Counted from the stretch's first letter, positions 35,772 to 44,838 are shown. The stretch is DNA of 64,000 nt from Prauserella muralis (GCF_003202285.1 NZ_MASW01000005.1:372001-436000), one strand, 5' to 3'. Made by a program: numbers and translations. Notes: generated from the sequence alone by a model not told the origin.

Positions 35772-36143
35772 TCATCCCTCGCTGAGCGCCCGCCAGTGCA
35801 GCCGTTCCCGCTGCGCTTTCGGCAGCCGGGCCACCACGAGGTCGTAGGAGTCCTCGATCATGTCCCGCACCAGCTCGTCGGGCACGGACCCGTCGAGCAC
35901 GACGGTGTTCCAGTGCCGCTTGTTGAGGTGGTAGCCGGGCGTGATGGCGGGGTGGGTTGCGCGCAGCTGCACGGCCAGCTCGGGCTCGCACTTGAGGCTC
36001 ACGCGCAACGGCTCACCGCCCAGCGGGGCGATCGCGAAGATCTTGCCCGCGACCTTGAACACGCTGTTGCTCTCGTCGAACGGGAACTCCTCCCGGGCAC
36101 CCGTGAACGCCAGGCACGCCGCCCTCAACTGTTGCGGAGTCAC
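35772..36143 (-). CDS. MmcQ/YjbR family protein
   Basis: A 123-residue DNA-binding-fold protein of the MmcQ/YjbR (DUF419) family. Typical segments are PQQLRAACLAFTGAREEFPF, SNSVFKVAGKIFAIAPLG, LRVSLKCEPELAVQLRAT and GYHLNKRHWNTVVLDGSVPD. The family has a CyaY-like fold and no settled biochemical role. GTG at 36143 has TAGGCT 6 nt upstream on the minus strand, so its mRNA should be leaderless. The promoter is immediately followed by repeat element A2, which separates it from helY. Confidence 0.9.
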   Translation of the reverse strand: MTPQQLRAACLAFTGAREEFPFDESNSVFKVAGKIFAIAPLGGEPLRVSLKCEPELAVQLRATHPAITPGYHLNKRHWNTVVLDGSVPDELVRDMIEDSYDLVVARLPKAQRERLHWRALSEG

Positions 36144-36156
36144 CCACCCAGCCTAA

Positions 36157-36243
36157 AGCTCCCCAATGCGGCATTCGCTCCACTGGATGGAGCGAATGCC
36201 GCATTGGTTCCACTCAACGTGACGAATGTGGCATTGGGGAGCT
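36157..36243. repeat. Interspersed palindromic element, family A, copy 2
   Basis: An 87-bp element bounded by AGCTCCCC and GGGGAGCT. The three 11-bp units start at 36165, 36195 and 36225, again exactly 30 bp apart. The first two form a perfect 20-bp stem (36163-36182 with 36188-36207). Here the hairpin pair comes first and the single unit last, the reverse of copy 1. It lies between divergent genes, so it cannot be explained as a terminator. Confidence 0.9.
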
Positions 36244-36307
36244 CCCCCCACCGCGGTTGGCTACCCGCCGCATGCGAGGACCTCGGGCGATGTGGAACCC
36301 TGGCGCC

Positions 36308-39070
36308 GTGGACTCATCCACTTCTCCCACGCCTGCCGAGGCCTACGCGGCCGCCCGGCGCCGCGGCAGGTACCCGCAGCTCGCCCGGTTCGCGGCCGAA
36401 CTGTCGTTCGAGTTCGACGACTTCCAGGTGCGCGGATGCGAGGCGCTCGAGGACGGGCACGGCGTGCTCGTGTGTGCGCCCACCGGCGCGGGCAAGACCG
36501 TCGTCGGCGAGTTCGCCGTGCACCTGGCGCTGGCCGAGGGCCGCAAGTGCTTCTACACCACCCCCATCAAGGCGCTGTCCAACCAGAAGTACGCCGACCT
36601 GACGGCCCGCTACGGCTCCGGCAAGGTGGGCCTGCTCACCGGCGACACCGCCATCAACGGCAACGCCCAGGTCGTGGTCATGACCACCGAGGTGCTGCGC
36701 AACATGCTCTACGCGAACTCCTCGGCGGTGAACGATCTCGGCTACGTGGTGATGGACGAGATCCACTACCTCGCCGACCGCTTCCGCGGAGCGGTGTGGG
36801 AAGAGGTTATCCTGCACCTGCCCGAGTACGTGCGGTTGGTGGGCCTCTCGGCCACCGTGAGCAACGCCGAGGAGTTCGGCGAGTGGCTGGTGGCCGTGCG
36901 CGGCGACACCGCGGTAGTCGTCGACGAGCACCGGCCGGTGCCGCTGTGGCAACACATGCTGGTCGGCAACCGGCTGCTCGACCTGTTCGCCGGGGAGGAG
37001 TACGGCAAGCGCGGCGAGGCCAAGATCAACCCCACGCTGCTGCGCAAGGTCGAGGAGCTGGGGCGGATGCACGCGCCCGCCGGGCTCCGCGGCCCCCGCA
37101 ACCGCCGTGGCGGGCCCCCGCAGCGCGGCCCGCGCTACCGGCCACCGTCCCGGGTGGACGTCGTGGAGCGGCTCGACCGCGCGGGGCTGCTGCCCGCGAT
37201 CGTGTTCATCTTCTCCCGCGCGGGCTGCGACGCCGCCGTCGGCCAGTGCCTGCACTCGGGGCTGCGCCTCAACACGCCCGAGGAGATCGCGGAGGTGCGC
37301 CGCGTCGTGGACGAGCGCACCCGCGACCTGCCGGAGTCCGACCTCGGCGTGCTCGGCTACTGGGAGTGGCGCGAGGGCCTGGAACAGGGCATCGCGGCCC
37401 ACCACGCCGGGCTGCTGCCCGCGTTCAAGGAGACCGTGGAGGAGCTGTTCGTCCGGGGCCTGGTCAAGGTCGTCTTCGCCACCGAGACCCTGGCGCTGGG
37501 CATCAACATGCCCGCCCGCACCGTGATGCTGGAGCGGCTGGTCAAGTACAACGGCGAGGCCCACGTCGACCTCACGCCGGGCGAGTACACCCAGCTCACC
37601 GGGCGCGCGGGCAGGCGCGGCATCGACGTCGAGGGGCACGCGGTCGTGCTGTGGCAACCGGGCGTGGACCCCCGCCAGGTCGCCGGGCTGGCCTCCACCC
37701 GCACCTACCCGCTGCGCTCGTCGTTTCGGCCGGGCTACAACATGGCGATCAACCTGGTCGGCCAGTTCGGTTCCCAGGAGGCCCGCGAGCTGCTGGAACA
37801 GTCGTTCGCCCAGTTCCAGGCCGACCGCTCGGTGGTCGGCATGGCGCGCCGCATCGAGCGCAACAAGGAAGCCCTCGCCGGCTACGCCGACGCGGTCCAG
37901 GGCGACTTCGACGAACTGCTGTCCTACGCCGAGCTGCGCAAGAAGATCTCCGACCGGGAGAAGCTGCTCGCCAGGCAGAACTCGGCCGCGCGCCGCGCCA
38001 AGACGGCCGAGTCGCTGGAGCGGCTGCGCAAGGGCGACGTGATCTCCGTGCCCGCGGGGCGCAGGGCCGGGCTGGCCGTGGTGGTCGACCCCGGTCTGGA
38101 CCCGGTGCACGAGCCGCGGCCCGTGGTGGTCACCGAGGACCGCTGGTCGGGGCCGCTGTCGGTGGCCGACTTCCCCGCGCCGGTGGAGCCGCTGGGCCGC
38201 GTCCGGCTGCCCAGGCACGTCGAGCTGCGCTCACCGAAGACCCGGCGCGACATCGCCTCGTCACTGCGCAACACGGGCATCGACCGGCCGCAACGGCAGC
38301 GGCGCCGTTCCGGCGCGGGCGACGATGCGGAGCTGGCGTCGCTGCGGCACGAGCTGCACACGCATCCGGTGCACAGCCTGCCCGAGCGGGAGGCGAGCCT
38401 GCGCTGGGTGGAGCGCTACCAGCGGCTGGCCGCCGAGACCGCGCAGATCGAGCGCAAGGTGTCCGCGACGACCCACTCGCTGGCCAGAGCCTTCGACCGG
38501 ATCCGGGCACTGCTGGCCGAACGCGGCTACCTCGGCGACGAGCGCGACGAGGTGACCGAGCACGGGCGCATGCTGGCGCGGATCTACAGCGAGTCGGACC
38601 TGCTGGCCGCCGAGTGCATCCGGCAGGGCGTGTGGGCCGGGCTCACTCCGCCGGAGTTGGCCGCCGTGGTGTCGGCCCTGGTGTACGAGGCGCGGCGGGA
38701 CTCGGCGGCCGAGCCGAGGCTGCCGCAGGGTGGCGTGCCCAAGGCGTGGCTGGAGACAGCGCGGATCTGGACGGCCCTGGTGGACGACGAGCGGCGGCAC
38801 CGGCTCGACACCACCCGGGAACCCGACGCCGGGTTCGCCTGGCCGGTGTACCGGTGGGCGCGGGGCGAGTCGCTGGAGAAGGTGCTCACCGCCGCCGAGG
38901 CCAACGGCCAGGAACTGTCGGCAGGCGATTTCGTGCGGTGGTCGCGGCAGGTCATCGACCTGCTCGACCAGCTCAAGGACGTGCTGGGCAAGGACGACCC
39001 GGTCGGCGGGGCGGCAGGCAAGGCGGTGCGGTCCCTGCGCCGTGGTGTGGTGGCCGCGGGCGAGGTGTGA
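36308..39070 (+). CDS. helY: Ski2-like DEAD/DEAH-box helicase HelY
   Basis: An RNA/DNA helicase of 920 residues, counterpart of Rv2092c. Motif I is APTGAGKTVVGEF (about 60), Ia TTPIKALSNQK, II VVMDEIHYLADR (DEIH, about 150), III GLSATVSNAEEF, and the second RecA domain has IVFIFSRAGCD, ETLALGINMPARTV and TQLTGRAGRRGID. The C-terminal DSHCT domain (about 740-900) has ARIYSESDLLAAECIRQG. A Pro/Arg-rich insert (LRGPRNRRGGPPQRGPRYR) lies between the RecA domains. GTG at 36308 (VDSSTSPTPAEAYAAARRRG) is chosen by homology of the N terminus; an ATG at 36290 is possible. Confidence 0.93.
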   Translation: MDSSTSPTPAEAYAAARRRGRYPQLARFAAELSFEFDDFQVRGCEALEDGHGVLVCAPTGAGKTVVGEFAVHLALAEGRKCFYTTPIKALSNQKYADLTARYGSGKVGLLTGDTAINGNAQVVVMTTEVLRNMLYANSSAVNDLGYVVMDEIHYLADRFRGAVWEEVILHLPEYVRLVGLSATVSNAEEFGEWLVAVRGDTAVVVDEHRPVPLWQHMLVGNRLLDLFAGEEYGKRGEAKINPTLLRKVEELGRMHAPAGLRGPRNRRGGPPQRGPRYRPPSRVDVVERLDRAGLLPAIVFIFSRAGCDAAVGQCLHSGLRLNTPEEIAEVRRVVDERTRDLPESDLGVLGYWEWREGLEQGIAAHHAGLLPAFKETVEELFVRGLVKVVFATETLALGINMPARTVMLERLVKYNGEAHVDLTPGEYTQLTGRAGRRGIDVEGHAVVLWQPGVDPRQVAGLASTRTYPLRSSFRPGYNMAINLVGQFGSQEARELLEQSFAQFQADRSVVGMARRIERNKEALAGYADAVQGDFDELLSYAELRKKISDREKLLARQNSAARRAKTAESLERLRKGDVISVPAGRRAGLAVVVDPGLDPVHEPRPVVVTEDRWSGPLSVADFPAPVEPLGRVRLPRHVELRSPKTRRDIASSLRNTGIDRPQRQRRRSGAGDDAELASLRHELHTHPVHSLPEREASLRWVERYQRLAAETAQIERKVSATTHSLARAFDRIRALLAERGYLGDERDEVTEHGRMLARIYSESDLLAAECIRQGVWAGLTPPELAAVVSALVYEARRDSAAEPRLPQGGVPKAWLETARIWTALVDDERRHRLDTTREPDAGFAWPVYRWARGESLEKVLTAAEANGQELSAGDFVRWSRQVIDLLDQLKDVLGKDDPVGGAAGKAVRSLRRGVVAAGEV

Positions 39071-39178
39071 CACCGGCGTGCCCTTTGCGTGTGCCGCGGC
39101 GCGCTCTGTGGTTGGATCGCGACGACGCCCACGACACCGTGGCAGACAACGGATAGCTGGATTGGCGGAGGCAACACG

Positions 39179-39892
39179 ATGAGCACGCCGTACGGAGGCA
39201 ACGACCCTCAGCAGTGGGGGCAGCAGCCGCCTTCGGGTCCCCCGTCCGGTGGCTTCCCGAGCCAGGGCGGGTACGGGCAGCAGCCTCAGTACGGACAACA
39301 ACCCGGTTACGGCCAGCAGCCGGGGTATGGCCAGTCCCAGCCGGGATACGGCCAGCAGCCCGGCTATGGCCAGCAGCCCCAGTACGGGCAGCCCGGCTAC
39401 GACCCGGCGCAGTACGGGCAGCAACCGCAGTACGGGCAGCAACCGGGCTACGGCCAGGCCCCGCAGGGCTACGGGCAGCAGCCCGGTTACGGCCAGCCGC
39501 AGTACGGGCAACAGCCCTACGGCCAGCAGAGCCCCTACGGCGCGCCGCCGCAGCCGGAGGGGGAGAAGAAGTCCGGCAAGGGCCTGTGGATCGGCATCGG
39601 CGCGCTGGTCGTGGTGGTCGCCGCGGCCGCCGTGGTGCTGTTCTGGTGGCCGGGGCTGCTGGTGACCAAGGTCTTCGACAACGCGCAGGTGCAGCGCGAC
39701 GTCCAGCGCATCCTCACCGAGAGCTACGGTGTGGAGGGCGTGCAGAGCGTGAGCTGCCCGGAGAACCAGGAGGTCGTGCCGGACACCACGTTCCAGTGCA
39801 CGGTCACCGTCAACGGCCAGCAGCAGAACATCACGCTGGAGATCGTCGGCGAGGACGGGCGCTACAAGGTCGGCAAGCTCGAACCGCAGTAA
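39179..39892 (+). CDS. DUF4333 membrane protein with YGQQPG-repeat N terminus
   Basis: A 237-residue protein in the position of Rv2091c. Residues about 30-130 consist of repeats of Tyr-Gly-Gln-Gln-Pro ([23 protein letters not shown]), a low-complexity, aromatic- and Gln-rich segment. A transmembrane helix ([20 protein letters not shown], about 145-167) follows, and an extracytoplasmic DUF4333 domain of about 65 residues with two cysteines (VSCPENQEV and TTFQCTVTV) ends [15 protein letters not shown] at 39179 follows GGAGG by 7 nt. Function unknown; the repeat segment could drive self-association. Confidence 0.88.
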   Translation: MSTPYGGNDPQQWGQQPPSGPPSGGFPSQGGYGQQPQYGQQPGYGQQPGYGQSQPGYGQQPGYGQQPQYGQPGYDPAQYGQQPQYGQQPGYGQAPQGYGQQPGYGQPQYGQQPYGQQSPYGAPPQPEGEKKSGKGLWIGIGALVVVVAAAAVVLFWWPGLLVTKVFDNAQVQRDVQRILTESYGVEGVQSVSCPENQEVVPDTTFQCTVTVNGQQQNITLEIVGEDGRYKVGKLEPQ

Positions 39893-39935
39893 TTCGGTGG
39901 CACCCCTTGCCGGTGATCCGACAGCATCGGCACCC

Positions 39936-41129
39936 ATGACCGACCACGTCACCCGGGTGCTGCGCGAGGACGAACTGCGTGCCGCGAACACCCTGTTCCG
40001 CGCCACCCTGCACGTCGGGCCGCCCAGCGACGACGAGTGGGACCGGCTACGTCCCGCCTACCAGCCGGGACGCACCCTCGGCGTGTTCGACGACGCGCTG
40101 ATCGGCACGGCCCGGTCTCTCGACGCGGAGCTGACCGTCACCGGTGGCCGCGCCGTGCCGCTGGCCGCCGTCACCGGCGTCGGTGTCCGCGCCGACCGCA
40201 CCCGGCGCGGCGTGCTCACCGAGCTGATGCGCGCGCAGCTGGCCGACCTCACCGAGCGCGGAGTCGTGGCGGCCACCCTGCACGCCAGCGAGGGCCTGAT
40301 CTACGGCCGGTTCGGCTACGGCGTGGCCACGGTGGCGCGAGCCTGCACCGTGCGGCGGCGGCTCGCCCGGCTGCGCCCCGAGGTGCCCGCGGGCGGCGAG
40401 GTGGAGCTGCTGGGCGCCGACGACCCTCTCGGCAGCCTGCGGGAGACCTACGCGGCGCTGCCGCGGCGGGCCGGGATGATGAGCCGTCCCGAGCCGTGGT
40501 GGCGCGGCGCCGAGGTGTACCTGAGGCGGGGTGACGAGCCGCTGGTCGCCGCCGTGCACCACGGCACGGGCGGCCCCGACGGGTTCGTGCTCTACCGCGT
40601 GTCCCGCACCCCGGGCGCGCCGGCGACGCTGCGGGTGATCGATCTGCACTACGCCGACGCGGAGGCGTTCGCCGGCCTGTGGCGCTTCCTGCTGAACGTC
40701 GATCTGGTCGACGACATCGAGGTGGAGGAACGGCCGGTGGACGAGCCGGTCGAGCTGCTGTTCACCGATCCGCGCGCGTGCCGGGTGACCGCCGCGGGCG
40801 ACGAGATCTGGCTGCGGCTGGTGGACGTGCCCGCCGCACTCGCCACCCGCGAGTGGCATGGCGAGCCGCTGGTGGTCGAGGTGGACGACCCGATGCTGGC
40901 GGGCAACACCGGCCGGTATCACGTGGGGCCGGGCGGGGCGCGGCGCACCGAGGAGCCGCCGGATCTGCGGCTGGGTGTCGACGCGCTGGCCATGGTCTAT
41001 CTCGGTGCGTGGCGGCCGTCGGCGCTGGCCCACGTCGGGCGGGCGTGGCTCGCGGGCGAGGACGCCGCGGCACGGGCCGACAGGTTGTTCGGCGCACGCA
41101 CGCAGGCGTGGTGCGGTACCTTCTTCTGA
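39936..41129 (+). CDS. Eis-like GNAT acetyltransferase
   Basis: A 397-residue tandem GNAT protein of the Eis family, with the N-terminal GNAT domain holding the acetyl-CoA loop VGVRADRTRRGVLTELM (about 85) and ASEGLIYGRFGYGVATVA (about 115), a second GNAT-like domain, and a C-terminal sterol-carrier-like domain ending CGTFF. In Eis the terminal carboxylate is the catalytic base, and this terminus is intact. Mycobacterial Eis acetylates aminoglycosides and host proteins; substrates of this one are unknown. ATG at 39936 is chosen to match family N termini (MTDHVTRVLREDELRAANTL). Confidence 0.9.
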   Translation: MTDHVTRVLREDELRAANTLFRATLHVGPPSDDEWDRLRPAYQPGRTLGVFDDALIGTARSLDAELTVTGGRAVPLAAVTGVGVRADRTRRGVLTELMRAQLADLTERGVVAATLHASEGLIYGRFGYGVATVARACTVRRRLARLRPEVPAGGEVELLGADDPLGSLRETYAALPRRAGMMSRPEPWWRGAEVYLRRGDEPLVAAVHHGTGGPDGFVLYRVSRTPGAPATLRVIDLHYADAEAFAGLWRFLLNVDLVDDIEVEERPVDEPVELLFTDPRACRVTAAGDEIWLRLVDVPAALATREWHGEPLVVEVDDPMLAGNTGRYHVGPGGARRTEEPPDLRLGVDALAMVYLGAWRPSALAHVGRAWLAGEDAAARADRLFGARTQAWCGTFF

Positions 41130-41164
41130 CCTGTTGCACGATCAACTTGTCGGGGTGTCCGGTC

Positions 41165-41575
41165 TTGCGGGTACGCGCTGTGGTGTTGCTGCTGCTGTCG
41201 GCTGTGCTGCTGCTGGGGGCCTGCGACGACAGCAGAGGCAGGATCGACCCCGGGGACCCCACGACGCCGGCCGGCTCCACCGCGACCGCGGCGCCGAGCA
41301 CGGCGAGCAGCGCGAGCGAGGCACCCGCCCCGACGACCTCGCTGTCCCGCGTTCCGCGGCTGTTCGACCCGCAGTCCATGCAGCAGTCGGTGCAGCAGGT
41401 GCTCAGCCAGGCCTACGGCATCGAGGGGGTCGAGTCGGTCAGCTGCCCGGCCGGGCAGCGGGTCGAGGTCGGCACGACGTTCGACTGCAGTGCCCGCATC
41501 GACGGGGAACAGAAGCTGGTCGCCATCACCGTGCGCACCGCCGACGGGCGCTACGAGGTCGGCCGGCCCCGGTAG
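41165..41575 (+). CDS. DUF4333 lipoprotein
   Basis: A 136-residue secreted lipoprotein. MRVRAVVLLLLSAVLLLGAC is a type II signal peptide with lipobox LGAC. A Ser/Thr/Ala linker leads to a DUF4333 domain of about 65 residues with two cysteines (VSCPAGQRVEVGTTFDC), ending DGRYEVGRPR. It is clearly paralogous to the C-terminal domain of the protein at 39179-39892, the two flanking the Eis-like gene. The TTG at 41165 is used because it gives a proper signal peptide; TTG at 41147 would add six residues. Confidence 0.82.
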   Translation: MRVRAVVLLLLSAVLLLGACDDSRGRIDPGDPTTPAGSTATAAPSTASSASEAPAPTTSLSRVPRLFDPQSMQQSVQQVLSQAYGIEGVESVSCPAGQRVEVGTTFDCSARIDGEQKLVAITVRTADGRYEVGRPR

Positions 41576-41579
41576 CCGG

Positions 41580-42533
41580 TCACGACTGCGCGGGCAGAGC
41601 CGCCAGCAGCCGCTTCACCGAGCCACCCAGGTTCCAGCGCTGCGCCAGCTCCTCCACGCGCTGCGGGTCGGCCGGTGCCGAGGGCACCCGGTCGTCGCGC
41701 GAGAACACCACCGGCGCGTCCGGCGCCACCCTGACCACGGTCGGCGCGGCGACGAGGTAGTCGGCCGCCTCGTTGAGGCGCACCCGCGTCTTCAGCGGCA
41801 GCTGCGGGTCCTCCTGCCGGGCCGCCTTGACCAGGGCCTCCAGCGAACCGAACTGGCTGATGAGCTTGGCGGCGGTCTTCTCGCCGATCCCGGCGACGCC
41901 CGGCAGCCCGTCCGACGGGTCGCCGCGCAGCATCGACATGTCCGCGTACGCCGGACCCGCGGTGGGCTCCGGCACGCCGTAGCGGGCTGCCACCTCGGCG
42001 GGGCCGAGAACCTCCGCCTTGGCCCAGCCCTTGCCGACGTAGATCACCGACACGGGCGTGGGGTCGCTGCGCACCAGCTGGAACAGGTCGCGGTCGCCGG
42101 TGATGACCTCGACCGGGTCGACGGCCTCGCGGGCGGTCAGGGTGCCGATCACGTCGTCGGCCTCGAAGCCCGCGGCCTCGGCGGTGGCCAGCCCGACGGC
42201 CTCCAGCAGCTCCAGGATGATCGGCACCTGCGGCGTCAGGGTGTCGGGCACCTCCTCGACGTCCAGGCTGCCCGCGGGCTGGGGCTCGGCGACGCGGTGC
42301 GCCTTGTAGCTGGGCAGCGCGTCGACCCGGAACTGGGGCCGCCAGTCGGCGTCGAGGCAGGCCACGAGCCGTGCCGGGCGGCGGTCGGTGAGGATCCGCG
42401 CCACCGTGTCGGCGAAGCCGCGTACCGCGTTCACCGGGGTGCCGTCGGGCGCGGTCATCGAATCGGGCAGCGCGAAGTAGGAGCGGAAGTACAGGCTCGC
42501 CGCGTCGAGCAGGGCCACAGGTGCGGTCGTCAC
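41580..42533 (-). CDS. 5'-3' exonuclease (FEN-like, PolA 5' domain)
   Basis: A 317-residue stand-alone 5' nuclease, counterpart of Rv2090. The metal-binding residues are in LLDAASLYFRSYFALP, VACLDADWRPQFR, AGFEADDVIGTL and VEVITGDRDLFQLV. The helix-hairpin-helix SDGLPGVAGIGEKTAAKLI follows (about 215-235). It removes flaps and RNA primers in repair and replication. GTG at 42533 begins MTTAPVALLDAAS. It converges on the DUF4333 lipoprotein gene by 4 bp and diverges from a methyltransferase gene by 25 bp. Confidence 0.93.
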   Translation of the reverse strand: MTTAPVALLDAASLYFRSYFALPDSMTAPDGTPVNAVRGFADTVARILTDRRPARLVACLDADWRPQFRVDALPSYKAHRVAEPQPAGSLDVEEVPDTLTPQVPIILELLEAVGLATAEAAGFEADDVIGTLTAREAVDPVEVITGDRDLFQLVRSDPTPVSVIYVGKGWAKAEVLGPAEVAARYGVPEPTAGPAYADMSMLRGDPSDGLPGVAGIGEKTAAKLISQFGSLEALVKAARQEDPQLPLKTRVRLNEAADYLVAAPTVVRVAPDAPVVFSRDDRVPSAPADPQRVEELAQRWNLGGSVKRLLAALPAQS

Positions 42534-42558
42534 CCGCCTAGCGTGCCATGCTCGGTGG

Positions 42559-43203
42559 GTGACGTTGGTGCAGAACCCGGTGTTCGCGAAGCTGTTCCTG
42601 CGGCTCGGCGCGCGCAACGAGGCGCGGGGGCTTGCCCGGCTGCGGCAGGAGCTGCTGGCCGGCCTGGCCGGCACGGTCGTCGAGGCAGGTCCGGGCACGG
42701 GACTGAACTTCCCGCACTACCCGGACACGGTCGTCCGGCTCGTGGCCGTCGAGCCGGAACCCACGCTGCGCGCGGCGGCCACCGACGCGGCACGCCGGGC
42801 TCCGGTGCCGGTCGAGGTGGTCGAGGGCACGGCGGAGCGGCTGCCCGTCGCGACCGGCACGGCCGACGCGGTGGTGATCTCGGGGGTGCTGTGCTCCGTG
42901 CCGGACCCGCGGGCCGCGCTGGACGAGTTCCGCCGCGTGCTGCGACCGGGCGGGGAGCTGCGGTTCCTGGAGCACGTGCGGGGCACCGGGGTTCGCGGCC
43001 GCTGGCAGGACCTCGCCGACGTGGTGTGGCCCCGGCTCATGGGCGGCTGTCACCCGAACCGGGACGCGCTGGCGGCGCTGCGCGAGGCGGGCTGGCAGCC
43101 GGTCCGGCGGCGTGAGCTGACGTTCCCGCCGGGAGCGCGGGTGTCGGTGGTGGCACCCCGCGTCCTGGGTGTCGCCCGGGTCGCCGACACCGGCGACCGG
43201 TGA
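42559..43203 (+). CDS. Class I SAM-dependent methyltransferase
   Basis: A 214-residue protein. Motif I is VVEAGPGTGLNFPHYPD (about 40), then VAVEPEPTLRAAAT, EGTAERLPVATGTADAVVIS (about 95) and RRVLRPGGELRFLEHVRG (about 130). The layout, short with FLEHVR after motif III and a Cys near CHPNRDAL, resembles METTL7/UbiE-like small-molecule methyltransferases. The substrate is unknown. Start is GTG at 42559; CATGCT lies 6 nt upstream. The M24 peptidase gene follows after 37 bp. Confidence 0.83.
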   Translation: MTLVQNPVFAKLFLRLGARNEARGLARLRQELLAGLAGTVVEAGPGTGLNFPHYPDTVVRLVAVEPEPTLRAAATDAARRAPVPVEVVEGTAERLPVATGTADAVVISGVLCSVPDPRAALDEFRRVLRPGGELRFLEHVRGTGVRGRWQDLADVVWPRLMGGCHPNRDALAALREAGWQPVRRRELTFPPGARVSVVAPRVLGVARVADTGDR

Positions 43204-43240
43204 CGGCGGCCGAGCCGGATCGTGTCCTAGGCTCATGGTC

Positions 43241-44386
43241 ATGTCCCGCCGATCCCTGCACACACCAGCTCCCGACGCCGCCAGCCTGCGCGCCCGCATC
43301 GACCGGGCCCGCGGGGCCGCCGCCGACGCGAACACCGACGCGCTGCTGATCGCCCCCGGGTCGGATCTGCGCTACCTCATCGGCCAGGCGGGCGGCTCGT
43401 TCGAGCGGCTCACCACTCTCGTGATCCCGGCGGCCGGTGACGGCGTGCCCGCCCTGGTGCTGCCGAAACTGGAGGCGCCCGGCTACGCGGACGTCCCGAC
43501 CGACGAGCTCGGCGTCGACGTGCTCACCTGGGTCGACGGGGAGGACCCGTACCGCCTCGTGGCGGGCCGGCTCGGCAAGCCCGGCCGCGTGGCCGTCAGC
43601 GACACGATGGCGGCGCTGCACGTGCTGGGCCTGCGGGACACCGTCGGCGGCGAGCAGCGGCTCGCGGGCCCGATCCTGCGCGAGCTGCGCATGCGCAAGG
43701 ACGCCACGGAGATCGCCGGGCTGCGCAAGGCGGGCCAGGCGATCGACCGGGTGCACGCGCGGATGGGCGAGTGGCTGCGGGCCGGGCGGACCGAGGCCGA
43801 GGTGGGCGCCGACATCGCCGCGGCGATCGTGGAGGAGGGGCACACGGCGGCCGAGTTCGTCATCGTCGGCTCGGGCCCCAACGGCGCCAGCCCGCACCAC
43901 GACGTGTCGGACCGGGTGATCGAGCGCGGCGACATCGTGGTGGTCGACATCGGCGGACCGATCCCGGAGGGCTACAACTCCGACTCCACCCGCACCTACG
44001 CCGTGGGCGAGCCGCGCGACGCCGATGTCGCCGGGACCTACGAGGTGCTGCAGCGCGCCCAGCACGCGGCGGTGGCGGCCGTGCGGCCGGGGATCAGCGC
44101 TCAGGACGTCGACGCCGCGGCCCGCGACGTGATCGCCGAGGCGGGCTTCGGTGAGTACTTCATCCACCGCACCGGCCACGGCATCGGGCTCGACGTGCAC
44201 GAGGAGCCCTACATCGTCGGGGGCAACGACCTGCCGCTGGAGCCGGGGATGGCGTTCTCCGTCGAGCCGGGCATCTACCAGGCGGGCCGGTGGGGGGCGC
44301 GGATCGAGGACATCGTCGTCGTCACCTCCGACGGCGTCGAGCCGCTCAACGCGCGGCCGCACGAGCTCGTCGTGCTCGACTCATGA
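43241..44386 (+). CDS. pepE: M24 metallopeptidase, Xaa-Pro dipeptidase-like
   Basis: A 381-residue pita-bread-fold peptidase, counterpart of Rv2089c (PepE). The N-terminal creatinase-like domain is about 1-140. Metal ligands lie in VVDIGGPIPEGYNSDSTRTY (two Asp), TGHGIGLDVHEEPYIV (His), AFSVEPGIYQAG (Glu) and ARIEDIVVVTSDG (Glu). It cleaves X-Pro dipeptides in the cytoplasm. The ATG at 43241 is chosen because TAGGCT ends 7 nt before it; an ATG at 43235 is only 1 nt from that hexamer. It overlaps the Lrp gene as ATGA. Confidence 0.93.
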   Translation: MSRRSLHTPAPDAASLRARIDRARGAAADANTDALLIAPGSDLRYLIGQAGGSFERLTTLVIPAAGDGVPALVLPKLEAPGYADVPTDELGVDVLTWVDGEDPYRLVAGRLGKPGRVAVSDTMAALHVLGLRDTVGGEQRLAGPILRELRMRKDATEIAGLRKAGQAIDRVHARMGEWLRAGRTEAEVGADIAAAIVEEGHTAAEFVIVGSGPNGASPHHDVSDRVIERGDIVVVDIGGPIPEGYNSDSTRTYAVGEPRDADVAGTYEVLQRAQHAAVAAVRPGISAQDVDAAARDVIAEAGFGEYFIHRTGHGIGLDVHEEPYIVGGNDLPLEPGMAFSVEPGIYQAGRWGARIEDIVVVTSDGVEPLNARPHELVVLDS

Positions 44387-44838
44387 CCGGACCGGTGCTG
44401 GAGCCGCTGGACCAGGCGATCGTGCGGGAGCTGGCGGCCGACGGCAGGCGCAGCTTCACCGACCTGGCCGAGCGGGTGGGGTTGTCCGTGTCGGCGGTGC
44501 ACCAGCGGGTGCGCAGGCTGGAGCAGCGCGGCGTCATCCGGGGCTACACGGCCAAGCTCGACGGCGAGCAGATCGGGTTGCCGCTGACGGCGCTGATCTC
44601 GCTCACCCCGAACGACCCGGCCGCGCCGGACGACTACCCGCAGCGGCTGGAGCACATCCGCGAGATCGAGTCGTGCTACTCGGTCGCGGGCGACGAGTCC
44701 TACATCCTGCTGGTGCGGGTCGCCTCGCCGCTGGCGCTGGAGGACCTGCTGCGGCGGATCAGGGAATCGGCGAAGGTCTCCACCCGCACCACCGTGGTGC
44801 TGTCGACGCCGTTCGAGGGCCGTTCACCCACCCTGTGA
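44383..44838 (+). CDS. Lrp/AsnC family transcriptional regulator
   Basis: A 151-residue feast-famine regulator. The N-terminal HTH (LDQAIVRELAADGRRSFTDL, VGLSVSAVHQRVRRLEQRGV) covers about 8-55; the RAM effector domain follows (LTALISLTPNDP, CYSVAGDESYILLVRVAS). It binds amino acids and controls metabolism. It is translated with the M24 peptidase gene by ATGA overlap, so amino acids released by the dipeptidase are plausible signals (inference). Confidence 0.93.
   Translation: MTGPVLEPLDQAIVRELAADGRRSFTDLAERVGLSVSAVHQRVRRLEQRGVIRGYTAKLDGEQIGLPLTALISLTPNDPAAPDDYPQRLEHIREIESCYSVAGDESYILLVRVASPLALEDLLRRIRESAKVSTRTTVVLSTPFEGRSPTL

Noticed and set aside
39250-39550. Tandem DNA repeat or phase-variable tract in the YGQQP coding region
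   Set aside because: The repeat is at protein level with varied codons and irregular unit lengths, so slippage is not supported.
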